Origin: Patescibacteria group bacterium
Lineage (GTDB): Bacteria > Patescibacteriota > Gracilibacteria > UM-FILTER-43-11
Reading direction: 5' to 3'
NCBI GenBank assembly: GCA_029260955.1
Contig: JAJDCF010000065.1
Span: forward strand, 1 to 8,170
Length of the DNA: 8,170 nt
The translations under genes and the position numbers were made by a program. Shown here piece after piece: positions 1 to 5,337 of the stretch (the first letter of the stretch is position 1; the number at the start of each line of letters is the position of its first letter). The notes under the pieces are model-generated. The model was not told the DNA's origin. It saw only the letters and a list, made by a program, of their open reading frames with translations, and ran no database searches.

Positions 1-8
1 CACCATCC

Positions 9-353
9 TTACTGAACTACTTCACCTTCTTCAGCTTCTTTTTCCTCTGAGCCCTCTTTCTTCTCGCCTTCCTTCTCATTGTTGTCGGTGACTTTTACAT
101 CGTCATCTTCCTTTTTGGCATCTTCCTTTTTGGCATCGTCCTTTTTGGCATCGTCGTTAGCCTCCTTGTTTTCGACGTCTTTGTAGATCTCGGTGCCGAT
201 CTTCTGGGCTTCCTGTTCAAGTTCTTCGGTAGCCTTTTTAAGCGCGTCATGGTCGGCGTTTTCGTCTTTTAGAAGCTCTTTTAGGGCACTGATCTTTTCA
301 TTTACAGGCTTTTTAAGCTCATCTTTGATCTTATCGTCGTTATCACGCATCAT
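9..353 (-). CDS. dnaK: DnaK C-terminal lid and charged tail, downstream of the in-frame TAG
   Basis: This is the 3' part of the dnaK frame, in exactly the same phase as the upstream part (codons 542-655 from the ATG used here). The first codons after the stop (ADGTVFQLEK, codons 532-541) already continue the Hsp70 lid. The first 60 or so residues match the helical lid of the substrate-binding domain (DELKKPVNEKISALKELLKD and the following amphipathic helices). After that comes a tail made almost only of Lys, Glu, Asp and Ala with AKKED/AKKDD repeats, ending EGEVVQ. The end is TAA at 9-11. It is best read as part of one dnaK gene. It would be a separate product only if translation restarted at the ATG pair (codons 542-543), and no ribosome binding site supports that. 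Just past the stop, an ATG reads out of the window at 6-4 on the minus strand; it could start a next gene (dnaJ often follows dnaK), but too little is visible. Confidence 0.85.
   Translation of the reverse strand: MMRDNDDKIKDELKKPVNEKISALKELLKDENADHDALKKATEELEQEAQKIGTEIYKDVENKEANDDAKKDDAKKEDAKKEDDDVKVTDNNEKEGEKKEGSEEKEAEEGEVVQ
106..150. repeat. Three 15-bp tandem units in the dnaK tail
   Basis: Three direct copies of a 15-bp unit (plus strand TCTTCCTTTTTGGCA at 106 and 121, TCGTCCTTTTTGGCA at 136) follow one another without a gap. Being a multiple of three, they encode AKKED or AKKDD units in the charged DnaK tail. Such an in-frame minisatellite could vary in copy number between strains by slippage. 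Confidence 0.85.
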
Positions 354-383
354 CTTTTCTAGCTGAAATACGGTACCATCAGC

Positions 384-386
384 CTA
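384..386 (-). other. dnaK: In-frame amber codon (TAG) inside dnaK
   Basis: Codon 531 of the dnaK frame reads TAG between GTTCGTAAC (VRN) and GCTGATGGT (ADG). A single transition from CAG (Gln) explains it, and Gln is what related Hsp70s have here. Both flanks are in the same phase and free of other lesions. The options are a base-call or consensus error, a recent nonsense mutation giving a lidless DnaK, or readthrough/suppression. Wholesale UAG reassignment is unlikely, because yebC and three other genes in the window end sensibly in TAG. Confidence 0.9.
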
Positions 387-1976
387 GTTACGAACTTCAA
401 CACTATCTTTCTTCTTTTTGTCCTCTTCAGCGTGAGTTTCGGCATCCTTTTTCATGTTCTCGATCTCTTCATCGCTCAGTCCACTGGCACCCTGAATAGT
501 AATCTTCTGTTCTTTGCCGGTACCCTTGTCTTTGGCTGTTACGTTTAAGATTCCGTTGGCATCAATATCAAAAGTTACTTCAATCTGAGGAACACCTCGA
601 GGAGCTGGTGGAATGCCATCTAGTATAAAGCGACCCAAAGACTTGTTGTCAGCAGCCATTTCGCGTTCCCCCTGCACTACATGAACATCAACGCTAGGTT
701 GATTGTCGGCAGCAGTTGAGAAAGTCTGAGATTTTGAGGTAGGAATTGTGGTGTTTCGTTCGATTACGCGGGTAGCCACGCCTCCAAGTGTCTCGATACT
801 GAGTGAAAGGGGACTTACGTCCAAAAGTAGTAGGTCTTTTACATCTCCCATCAAAATTCCACCCTGAATTGCAGCTCCAATGGCTACAACTTCATCGGGA
901 TTCACACCTTGATGAGGTTCTTTTCCGAAAATCTCTTTAGCTATCTTAAGTACAGCAGGCATACGAGTCATTCCTCCTACCATAACCACTTCATCTATGT
1001 CGCTAGCTTTGAGCTTTGCATCTTTAAGGGCCTTTTCACATGGTTTTTTGGTGCCATCTACCAAATCATGAGTCAGTTCATCTAGTTTGGCACGGGATAG
1101 CTTCATATTAAAGTGCTTCGGACCACTGGCATCTGCAGTAACAAAAGGCAGGTTGATATCCGTTTCTTGAGCTGAGCTGAGTTCGATCTTAGCCTTTTCA
1201 GCAGCTTCTTTGAGTCTTTGTAGGGCCATTTGATCATTAGAAAGGTCAATGCCGTCGGACTTTTTGAAAGCTTCTACAAGATGATCGATAATCTTCTGAT
1301 CAAAGTCGTCACCACCAAGATGAGTGTCACCGTTTGTCGAAATAACCTCGAATACACCATCGCCAAGCTCCAGAATAGAGATATCAAAAGTACCTCCTCC
1401 CAGATCAAATACGGCAATCTTCACATCATTCTTATTCTTATCCATTCCGTAGGCCAAAGCGGCAGCAGTTGGTTCGTTGATGATTCTTTTTACCTCTAGT
1501 CCGGCAATTTTACCGGCATCTTTGGTTGCCTGACGTTGTGAATCGTTGAAGTAGGCAGGGACAGTAATAACGGCTTCTGTAACAGGTTGGCCTAAATAGG
1601 CTTCAGCATCGGCTTTAAGTTTTTGAAGTACACGAGCGGAAATCTCAGCAGGTTGGAACCATTTATCACCCATTTTAATCTCAACTTGGCTGTTTTTCCC
1701 CGACTTGGTTTCAAAAGGCATCATTTTTGCCTCTTTTTCTACCTCGTTAAGCTTGTGTCCAATGAATCTTTTAGCAGAAAAAATCGTATTAGTCGGATTG
1801 GTTACTGCTTGGCGCTTGGCGATTACACCAGCGAGCCTCTCTCCGTCTTTTTCGGCAACGGTAGATGGCGTGGTGCGGTTACCTTCCGCGTTCGGGATTA
1901 CGACAGCTTCTCCACCTTCCATAACAGCCATGCAGGAGTTAGTCGTACCTAAGTCGATTCCAATAATTTTACCCAT
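384..1976 (-). CDS. dnaK: Molecular chaperone DnaK (Hsp70), main part up to an in-frame TAG
   Basis: This is the ATP-dependent Hsp70 chaperone that binds exposed hydrophobic peptide segments in the cytoplasm with DnaJ and GrpE. The 530 residues before the stop hold a complete nucleotide-binding domain: phosphate-1 loop IGIDLGTTNS (5-14), the catalytic-lysine segment around Lys69, phosphate-2 loop DLGGGTFD (191-198) and adenosine motif VVMVGGMTRMP (330-340). The interdomain linker DLLLLD (381-386) and the whole beta-sandwich substrate domain (to about 500) follow, then the first lid helix. The frame stops at TAG (384-386), codon 531, where Hsp70s normally continue with Gln (E. coli ...RNQ...). 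The same frame resumes and encodes the lid and tail (9-353), so the full gene spans 9-1976 (655 codons plus TAA). grpE lies upstream. Expression should follow the CIRCE-controlled promoter. There is no Shine-Dalgarno before the ATG, only an A/T-rich leader. The family call is certain; whether the stop is real is not. Confidence 0.97.
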   Translation of the reverse strand: MGKIIGIDLGTTNSCMAVMEGGEAVVIPNAEGNRTTPSTVAEKDGERLAGVIAKRQAVTNPTNTIFSAKRFIGHKLNEVEKEAKMMPFETKSGKNSQVEIKMGDKWFQPAEISARVLQKLKADAEAYLGQPVTEAVITVPAYFNDSQRQATKDAGKIAGLEVKRIINEPTAAALAYGMDKNKNDVKIAVFDLGGGTFDISILELGDGVFEVISTNGDTHLGGDDFDQKIIDHLVEAFKKSDGIDLSNDQMALQRLKEAAEKAKIELSSAQETDINLPFVTADASGPKHFNMKLSRAKLDELTHDLVDGTKKPCEKALKDAKLKASDIDEVVMVGGMTRMPAVLKIAKEIFGKEPHQGVNPDEVVAIGAAIQGGILMGDVKDLLLLDVSPLSLSIETLGGVATRVIERNTTIPTSKSQTFSTAADNQPSVDVHVVQGEREMAADNKSLGRFILDGIPPAPRGVPQIEVTFDIDANGILNVTAKDKGTGKEQKITIQGASGLSDEEIENMKKDAETHAEEDKKKKDSVEVRN

Positions 1977-2002
1977 TTTAATTTATTAATTACTATTTAA
2001 AT

Positions 2003-2029
2003 TTGGCACTCACCATTATAGAGTGCTAA
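2003..2029 (-). promoter_or_regulatory. CIRCE operator (HrcA binding site) of dnaK
   Basis: On the minus strand the half-sites TTAGCACTC and GAGTGCCAA are separated by 9 bases (TATAATGGT). The consensus is TTAGCACTC-N9-GAGTGCTAA, so only one position of the right half deviates. The 9-base spacer contains the -10 hexamer of the dnaK promoter, so bound HrcA would block RNA polymerase directly. hrcA itself is not in the window. Confidence 0.95.
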
Positions 2030-2042
2030 TGATATCTGTCAA
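2015..2042 (-). promoter_or_regulatory. Sigma70-type promoter of dnaK, inside the CIRCE element
   Basis: The minus strand shows TTGACA (2037-2042) and TATAAT (2015-2020), both perfect consensus hexamers, with a 16-bp spacer. The -35 box begins immediately after the grpE stop codon (2043-2045). Predicted transcription start is near 2008, giving a leader of about 30 nt before the dnaK ATG. Such a strong core promoter fits a gene held down by a repressor. Confidence 0.9.
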
Positions 2043-2561
2043 TTATTTTTTTGAGCCATCGCCCACCTTCACTTTAGCCACCTTTATTACATCACCTTGT
2101 AGGGTGTATCCAGGTTCAAACTCCTCTACAATCATGTCCTTTTCACCGGGGCCAGCCATTAGGGCTTCGTGTACATTCGGATCAAGCATTTCGCCTACTG
2201 TTTTAACCTTGCTAATGCCTAGCTTCTCGAAGGTTTTGATCAAATCATCATGAATATGTAGCATCCCCTTGGTCCATTCGTTGTCTTTAAGCTCTTCTGG
2301 TAGGTGGGTAACACTTCGATCCAAATTGTCCAAAACAGGCAGGATGATTTTAAGGAGTTCTGCGTTCGCAAACTTAACAAAACTGCCTTTTTCCTCTTCG
2401 CTTCTTCGCTTATAGTTCTGTAAATCGGCCATAGCTCTGGCCACTTGCCCAGTAAGCTCCTCGATTTTGGCATCTTTCGATTCATCATCATTCTGGGCCT
2501 GTTGCTGCGCTTCATCGTCTGCCTTTGCAGCGTCAATTTTTTCGTTTAGATCATCATCCAT
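2043..2561 (-). CDS. grpE: GrpE, nucleotide exchange factor for DnaK
   Basis: GrpE is a dimer that opens the DnaK nucleotide-binding domain to release ADP and acts as a thermosensor. The 172-residue product has the family layout: a charged, disordered N-terminus (1-30), a long alpha-helical dimerisation region (about 31-75, including DLQNYKRRSEEEK), a four-helix-bundle segment with LPVLDNLDR (74-82), and the C-terminal beta-domain with the signature DPNVHEA (127-133) and a GDVIKVAKVKV strand near the end. It starts at ATG 2559-2561 and ends in TAA. Its length is normal for the family. It lies 66 bp upstream of dnaK on the same strand and has its own promoter without CIRCE, so the two genes may respond differently to heat although some read-through is likely. 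No Shine-Dalgarno is visible (upstream bases GGTATTTTCACT). Confidence 0.97.
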   Translation of the reverse strand: MDDDLNEKIDAAKADDEAQQQAQNDDESKDAKIEELTGQVARAMADLQNYKRRSEEEKGSFVKFANAELLKIILPVLDNLDRSVTHLPEELKDNEWTKGMLHIHDDLIKTFEKLGISKVKTVGEMLDPNVHEALMAGPGEKDMIVEEFEPGYTLQGDVIKVAKVKVGDGSKK

Positions 2562-2592
2562 AGTGAAAATACCATAAGTTTAAAGTGAGGAT

Positions 2593-2621
2593 ATCTTATC
2601 AGTTAGCTAGGCGTAAATCAA
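2593..2621 (-). promoter_or_regulatory. Likely sigma70-type promoter of grpE
   Basis: The minus strand carries TTGATT (2616-2621), a 17-bp spacer and TAAGAT (2593-2598). The site starts a few bases after the stop of the preceding gene and lies about 32 bp before the grpE ATG. I see no CIRCE copy here. Confidence 0.6.
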
Positions 2622-2625
2622 TGTT

Positions 2626-3198
2626 CTAGTAGGTGGATGAAGCCACGTTGCTACAGTTAACTGCCCCCAGGCGTTGAACAACACACATTCTGTAATAGTA
2701 GGTAGTTCTGCCAGCAACTGTTTTGTCTACAAAGTTAGATGCATTCTTGTTTGATGAAGAGAAGGCAACTGGATCAGCGGGGAAGCTAGGATTGGCATTC
2801 TTGCTGGATTTTACCAATTTATAAAACTGGAAGTTGTCACTTTCACAAGAGGCCCAGTTGAGGACAATGGCATTTAGTTTTGAGTCCTTTCGAGCACTTA
2901 GGCCAGTGCTGCAGTTACCGGTAACAGCTTTAGGAGTTGTTACGACCGGAGCGGCTACTGTTTTTTTGGCGACAGGTGCCGGAGTGGCTGCTTCTTCTTC
3001 AGCTTCCTCCTCATTTTCCCCTCCTTCTTCTGAATCTTCTGCTTCATCTGTTTCTTCAGCCTCTTCCATAACTTCTTCAATAGCTTTGTCTTCAGTAGTG
3101 TCTACATCATCTTTATCTCGCATTACGTAGGACGTAAGGCTAACTCCTACCAGAAAGGCAACAATAAAACCGATAATTTGTGTGGACGTTAATTTCAT
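2626..3198 (-). CDS. Membrane-anchored protein with acidic linker and FN3-like domain
   Basis: I do not recognise this as a named gene. The 190-residue product has a short N-terminus, one hydrophobic helix (about 7-25) that fits an uncleaved anchor or signal segment, a very acidic low-complexity linker (about 27-71, mostly Glu and Asp), a Pro/Ala/Thr spacer (72-92) and a C-terminal domain of about 95 residues. That domain has a fibronectin type III-like pattern: LNAIVLNW as an early beta-strand, FQFYKLVKS in the middle, and TTYYYRMCVV near the end. Four cysteines (96, 118, 172, 182) lie only in this domain and could form two disulfides outside the cell. I recall similar single FN3-like domains (YKLVxS...NPSxP) in secreted proteins of Patescibacteria, but have not verified it. 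It ends in TAG; eight sense codons later TGA and TAA follow in frame. A -10-like TATAAT lies at about 3223-3228. Confidence 0.8.
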   Translation of the reverse strand: MKLTSTQIIGFIVAFLVGVSLTSYVMRDKDDVDTTEDKAIEEVMEEAEETDEAEDSEEGGENEEEAEEEAATPAPVAKKTVAAPVVTTPKAVTGNCSTGLSARKDSKLNAIVLNWASCESDNFQFYKLVKSSKNANPSFPADPVAFSSSNKNASNFVDKTVAGRTTYYYRMCVVQRLGAVNCSNVASSTY

Positions 3199-3222
3199 AA
3201 TCGTAGTGATTAAATAGTAATC

Positions 3223-3228
3223 CGATTA
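3223..3228 (-). promoter_or_regulatory. Probable -10 box for the FN3-like protein gene
   Basis: A TATAAT hexamer on the minus strand lies about 25 bp before the start codon. No good -35 hexamer is found at 16-18 bp, so this is a partial match only. Confidence 0.4.
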
Positions 3229-3236
3229 TATATGAA

Positions 3237-3265
3237 TTGCTTTTTGAAGGGAAATTTGATAAAAA
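3237..3265 (+). promoter_or_regulatory. Possible promoter of tRNA-Cys
   Basis: TTGCTT (3237-3242), a 17-bp spacer and TAAAAA (3260-3265) lie just upstream of the tRNA, with a predicted start a few bases before its 5' end. The hexamers are only moderate matches. Confidence 0.4.
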
Positions 3266-3275
3266 AGATTAGTCT

Positions 3276-3352
3276 GGTACCGTGGCGAAGCTGGTTAACG
3301 CAGGAGTTTGCAAAACTTCCATTCGCGGGTTCGAGTCCCGCCGGTACCTCCA
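3276..3352 (+). tRNA. tRNA-Cys (anticodon GCA)
   Basis: The 77-nt gene folds into a standard cloverleaf: acceptor GGTACCG/CGGTACC (7 perfect pairs), D-arm with GG of the loop, anticodon stem GGAGT/ACTTC (one G-T pair) around loop TTGCAAA, 5-nt variable region, and T-arm GCGGG/CCCGC with TTCGAGT. The anticodon GCA reads UGC and UGU. The discriminator base is U73, the main identity element of cysteine tRNAs. CCA is encoded (3350-3352). It converges on the gene ending at 3369, 16 bp away. Confidence 0.97.
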
Positions 3353-3368
3353 CCCCAATTGCTTACTT

Positions 3369-3890
3369 CTACTCGTATCGTTTGAAGTTTGTAACGTCTT
3401 GGCTGAAGTCGTCGGGCATTTCGAAATCGGGTAGATCGTTACCGTTGCTATAGGCTTCAATAGAATCGCGCCAAATAAATGTGTCACCCTGGATTTTATA
3501 TATGCCGAAAGGGATTCGCTGCAGGCCTGAACTTGTTTGAATGTAAATATATAGTTGATTTGGTGCTGTGCTCGTGATCACTTCATATTCAACTTCTTTG
3601 TAGCTCTCGTCATCGTAGAATATCAGGTATTTTTCATCCTGAAAATCGATGTATTGATAGCTGCCATTGTCGTTGGCTGCGCGCCAGGTGCCTAGTAGTG
3701 GATTTTCGGCTACAGTAGGTGTTGGTATTTCCCTTTCCTGCTTTTCAACTGCCTTTGGACTTTCTACTTTTATTTGATTAGATTCCCCCATATTCAGTCT
3801 TATCCCTATGGCGATCACTATTACGATGAAGCCAAAAAGGTAAATAGGAAATATACCTACTCTTCTTTTTTCTGTTTCATTGTGCTCCAT
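3369..3890 (-). CDS. Single-pass membrane protein with possible lipocalin-like domain
   Basis: I do not recognise the gene. The 173-residue product has a basic N-terminal stretch (KRR, 8-10), one transmembrane helix (about 13-30), a linker rich in charged and Pro residues (31-62) and a C-terminal domain of about 110 residues. The domain starts NPLLGTWR (63-70) and continues with short alternating strands (YQYIDF, KYLIFYDD, YEVITS, QLYIYIQT, GIYKIQGDTFIWRD). The GTW motif followed by such strands resembles small lipocalin-like or META-like beta-barrel domains, an inference from pattern only. Orientation is probably with the domain outside. It lies 22 bp downstream of the lipoprotein gene on the same strand, so the two are probably co-transcribed. 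It ends in TAG, with TAA two codons later. Confidence 0.75.
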   Translation of the reverse strand: MEHNETEKRRVGIFPIYLFGFIVIVIAIGIRLNMGESNQIKVESPKAVEKQEREIPTPTVAENPLLGTWRAANDNGSYQYIDFQDEKYLIFYDDESYKEVEYEVITSTAPNQLYIYIQTSSGLQRIPFGIYKIQGDTFIWRDSIEAYSNGNDLPDFEMPDDFSQDVTNFKRYE

Positions 3891-3912
3891 GAGATCAATC
3901 TTTTATATTAAT

Positions 3913-4476
3913 TTATCTCAATCTAAAACTCGTTACACTGGCACCCACTTGGTCGCGGATGTCTTTTGGTGTGCTTGGCAGCATTCCGCCGGAAACAATG
4001 TAAGCGTCTTTGCCTTTGGCTACGTATAGCTGAATAAAGCGAATCAGTTTTTCAGTTGGATTAAGCCGTGCCTGGAATATATGAACCATAGCGGGCACTC
4101 CCCCCATATCCACCTGAGCTTCCTGTACTTTTTCGTAGTCGGTCAAATTCTGCTCTGCCAAATTGATGTTAGCCCTAGCGTAATCGACAGATGATACTTC
4201 GCTGGCTAGATCCTCTTTTACAACATTTACGTTTATGAAAAAGCCGTCATAAGCCTCTGGTGTGGTGAAGGCAACCAGAGTTTCTTTTGGTACTTCCGGG
4301 TAAAATTCAGATTGAGTGATGATTTTCCAATCAGGGTTGATATTTATGGTGAAAAGACCACCTTCATATGCCTGAAGATTGGTTTCTGGACTGCTGTCTG
4401 AGCCACATCCGTTCAAAACAGCGGTGAACATGACAATCGCCAGTACAGCCAGAGTTTTTTTGATGAAATTTCGCAT
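3913..4476 (-). CDS. Lipoprotein with possible PsbP/DcrB-like domain
   Basis: The 187-residue product has a classic lipoprotein signal: basic start (MRNFIKK), hydrophobic core (8-20) and lipobox LNGC with the acylated cysteine at 24. The mature part begins with a short Ser/Asp-rich spacer and then one domain (about 38-187): GLFTININPDWKI, a middle strand FFINVNVV, a helix around YARANINLAEQNL, the strand pair VPAMVHIFQARL and IRFIQLYVAKGKDAYIVSGG, and a final helix with SFRLR. This order, with a 'phi-x-phi-P-x-W' start and a late 'aYivs' strand, is typical of PsbP/Mog1-fold proteins such as DcrB. I infer the fold from pattern; no function can be assigned. It is the first gene of a two-gene minus-strand unit and diverges from the DUF212 gene across 75 bp. 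It ends in TAA; no Shine-Dalgarno is seen. Confidence 0.82.
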   Translation of the reverse strand: MRNFIKKTLAVLAIVMFTAVLNGCGSDSSPETNLQAYEGGLFTININPDWKIITQSEFYPEVPKETLVAFTTPEAYDGFFINVNVVKEDLASEVSSVDYARANINLAEQNLTDYEKVQEAQVDMGGVPAMVHIFQARLNPTEKLIRFIQLYVAKGKDAYIVSGGMLPSTPKDIRDQVGASVTSFRLR

Positions 4477-4551
4477 TCTTTTGTTTTTATTCGAGGATAT
4501 TTTAGCATAATCTTGGTTTTTATACTAAAATAAATTTGTTAATAAAAGACC

Positions 4552-4953
4552 ATGAACTATCTGCATCAGTACCCCATCATCATTCCGTTTATAGCTATTC
4601 TTGCTGCAGAGATAGCTAAGGTAACCATTGATCTTTTAACTAAGCGTCACAAAATTAGATTCATTAAAACTGGTGGTATGCCAAGTGGGCATTCCGCTTT
4701 TGTCAGTTCTTTGGTCGTTGTTGTGGCTTATCGAGAGGGGATTGAAAGTACAGCCTTCATGATTGCTGCTGTAGTAGCTTTGGTGGTTATGTATGACGCT
4801 GTTACTCTTCGTAGTGAGGCTGGTAAGCATGCAGAATCGATTAATAGCCATCACGAGTCCGGACTTGAGGAGTCTCTTGGACACAGTCATTGGGAAGTTG
4901 TTGTTGGCGCTCTATTTGGCGCCATTCTTTCTTTTGTTCTGTTGGTTGTTTAA
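4552..4953 (+). CDS. Divergent PAP2 family (DUF212, YuiD-like) membrane protein
   Basis: The 133-residue product matches the DUF212/divergent PAP2 family, small integral membrane proteins related to PAP2 acid phosphatases; their physiological substrate is not established. Visible features are an N-terminal helix (about 8-29), the family motif GGMPSGHSAFV (41-51), a second helix region (about 52-82) ending VVMYDAVTLRSEAGKHA (78-94), and LGHSHWEVVVGALFGAI (109-125) leading into the last helix. The SGHS and LGHS histidines correspond to conserved family positions. Members are typically near 150 residues, so this copy is slightly short but has both ends. It starts at ATG 4552; the upstream bases (ATAAAAGACC) are A-rich without a Shine-Dalgarno. 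A TATACT at 4521-4526 could be its -10 box. The stop TAA is one base from the encoded CCA of the converging tRNA-Arg. Confidence 0.93.
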   Translation: MNYLHQYPIIIPFIAILAAEIAKVTIDLLTKRHKIRFIKTGGMPSGHSAFVSSLVVVVAYREGIESTAFMIAAVVALVVMYDAVTLRSEAGKHAESINSHHESGLEESLGHSHWEVVVGALFGAILSFVLLVV

Positions 4954-4954
4954 A

Positions 4955-5030
4955 TGGTACCCCAGGTAGGAATCGAACCTACGACCTCTAGCTTAGAAGG
5001 CTATTGCTCTATCCACTGAGCTACTGGGGC
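4955..5030 (-). tRNA. tRNA-Arg (anticodon UCU)
   Basis: The 76-nt gene has acceptor GCCCCAG/CTGGGGT, D-arm GCTC/GAGC with loop AGTGGATA (A20 present, an arginine identity base), anticodon loop CTTCTAA, variable AGGTC and T-arm GTAGG/CCTAC with TTCGATT. Anticodon TCT reads AGA and AGG. The discriminator is A73 and CCA is encoded (4955-4957). Two deviations are visible: a G1-U72 wobble at the end of the acceptor stem and an A27-G43 mismatch at the outer pair of the anticodon stem. Everything else pairs, so the tRNA is likely functional. Confidence 0.97.
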
Positions 5031-5042
5031 ATGTCGTTTTCG

Positions 5043-5071
5043 ATTATATGGTAATATCTGGGTGGTATCAA
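5043..5071 (-). promoter_or_regulatory. Sigma70-type promoter of tRNA-Arg
   Basis: TTGATA (5066-5071), a 17-bp spacer and TATAAT (5043-5048) on the minus strand. The predicted start lies about 6 bases before the mature 5' end of the tRNA. Confidence 0.8.
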
Positions 5072-5085
5072 TTAACAATATCAAA

Positions 5086-5334
5086 ATGAAGAAACTAGAT
5101 TCTATGGCCATGGGTCTCGCCTTTGGAGTTCTTTGGGCAGCCGGTGTACTTATTATTGGTCTGTTAGCCACATTTACTGGGTATGGCTCAGAGTTAATCG
5201 CATCACTTGGAACAGTCTACCTAGGGCTGGAAGCGACCCTAGTAGGTGTAGTTATCGGAGCTGTGTGGGGATTTGTCGACGCTTTCATCGGAGGCTACGT
5301 GCTTGCCTGGCTCTACAACAAGTTTGCTAGCTAG
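5086..5334 (+). CDS. Small two-helix membrane protein, holin-like conserved hypothetical
   Basis: The 82-residue product has a short basic start (MKKLD), a Gly-rich transmembrane helix (about 8-30), a polar loop with TGYGSELIASLGTVY (31-45) and a second Gly-rich helix (about 52-77) containing GAVWGFVDAFIGGY, then a short NKFAS tail. I recall small proteins with the order 'GLAxGxLWG...GxxxGxxWGFxDGFxGG' annotated as bacteriophage holin or hypothetical in bacteria and archaea; that label is by similarity only and no phage context exists here. I chose ATG 5086. A GTG at 5062 would add eight polar residues, but it overlaps the -35 region of the divergent tRNA-Arg promoter. The gene is convergent with yebC; the two overlap by 8 bp at their stops. 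Confidence 0.78.
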   Translation: MKKLDSMAMGLAFGVLWAAGVLIIGLLATFTGYGSELIASLGTVYLGLEATLVGVVIGAVWGFVDAFIGGYVLAWLYNKFAS

Positions 5335-5337
5335 CAA
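5324..5337. repeat. 14-bp palindrome containing the stops of two convergent genes
   Basis: TTGCTAGCTAGCAA is a perfect inverted repeat. Read on either strand it gives GCT AGC TAG, so both the small membrane protein and YebC end in Ala-Ser followed by TAG, and the genes overlap by 8 bp. It lacks a loop and a T-run, so it is not an obvious intrinsic terminator. Confidence 0.9.

Noticed and set aside
106..150. CRISPR array
   Set aside because: The 15-bp units are contiguous without spacers and are in-frame coding repeats of a charged protein tail.
384..386. Genome-wide reassignment of UAG to glutamine
   Set aside because: yebC ends in TAG at the normal family length, three other genes also end in TAG, and every other glutamine I read in the window is CAA or CAG. 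One TAG in dnaK does not support a new code.
1230..1952. Plus-strand open frames inside dnaK
   Set aside because: They are antisense to a strongly conserved Hsp70 frame, have no recognisable domain and no start signals.
5062..5085. GTG start for the small membrane protein
   Set aside because: It would add eight polar residues before MKKLD and lies in the -35 region of the opposite tRNA-Arg promoter; ATG 5086 gives a normal membrane-protein start.
5324..5337. Palindrome as an intrinsic terminator for both genes
   Set aside because: There is no loop, and no T-run follows on either strand.
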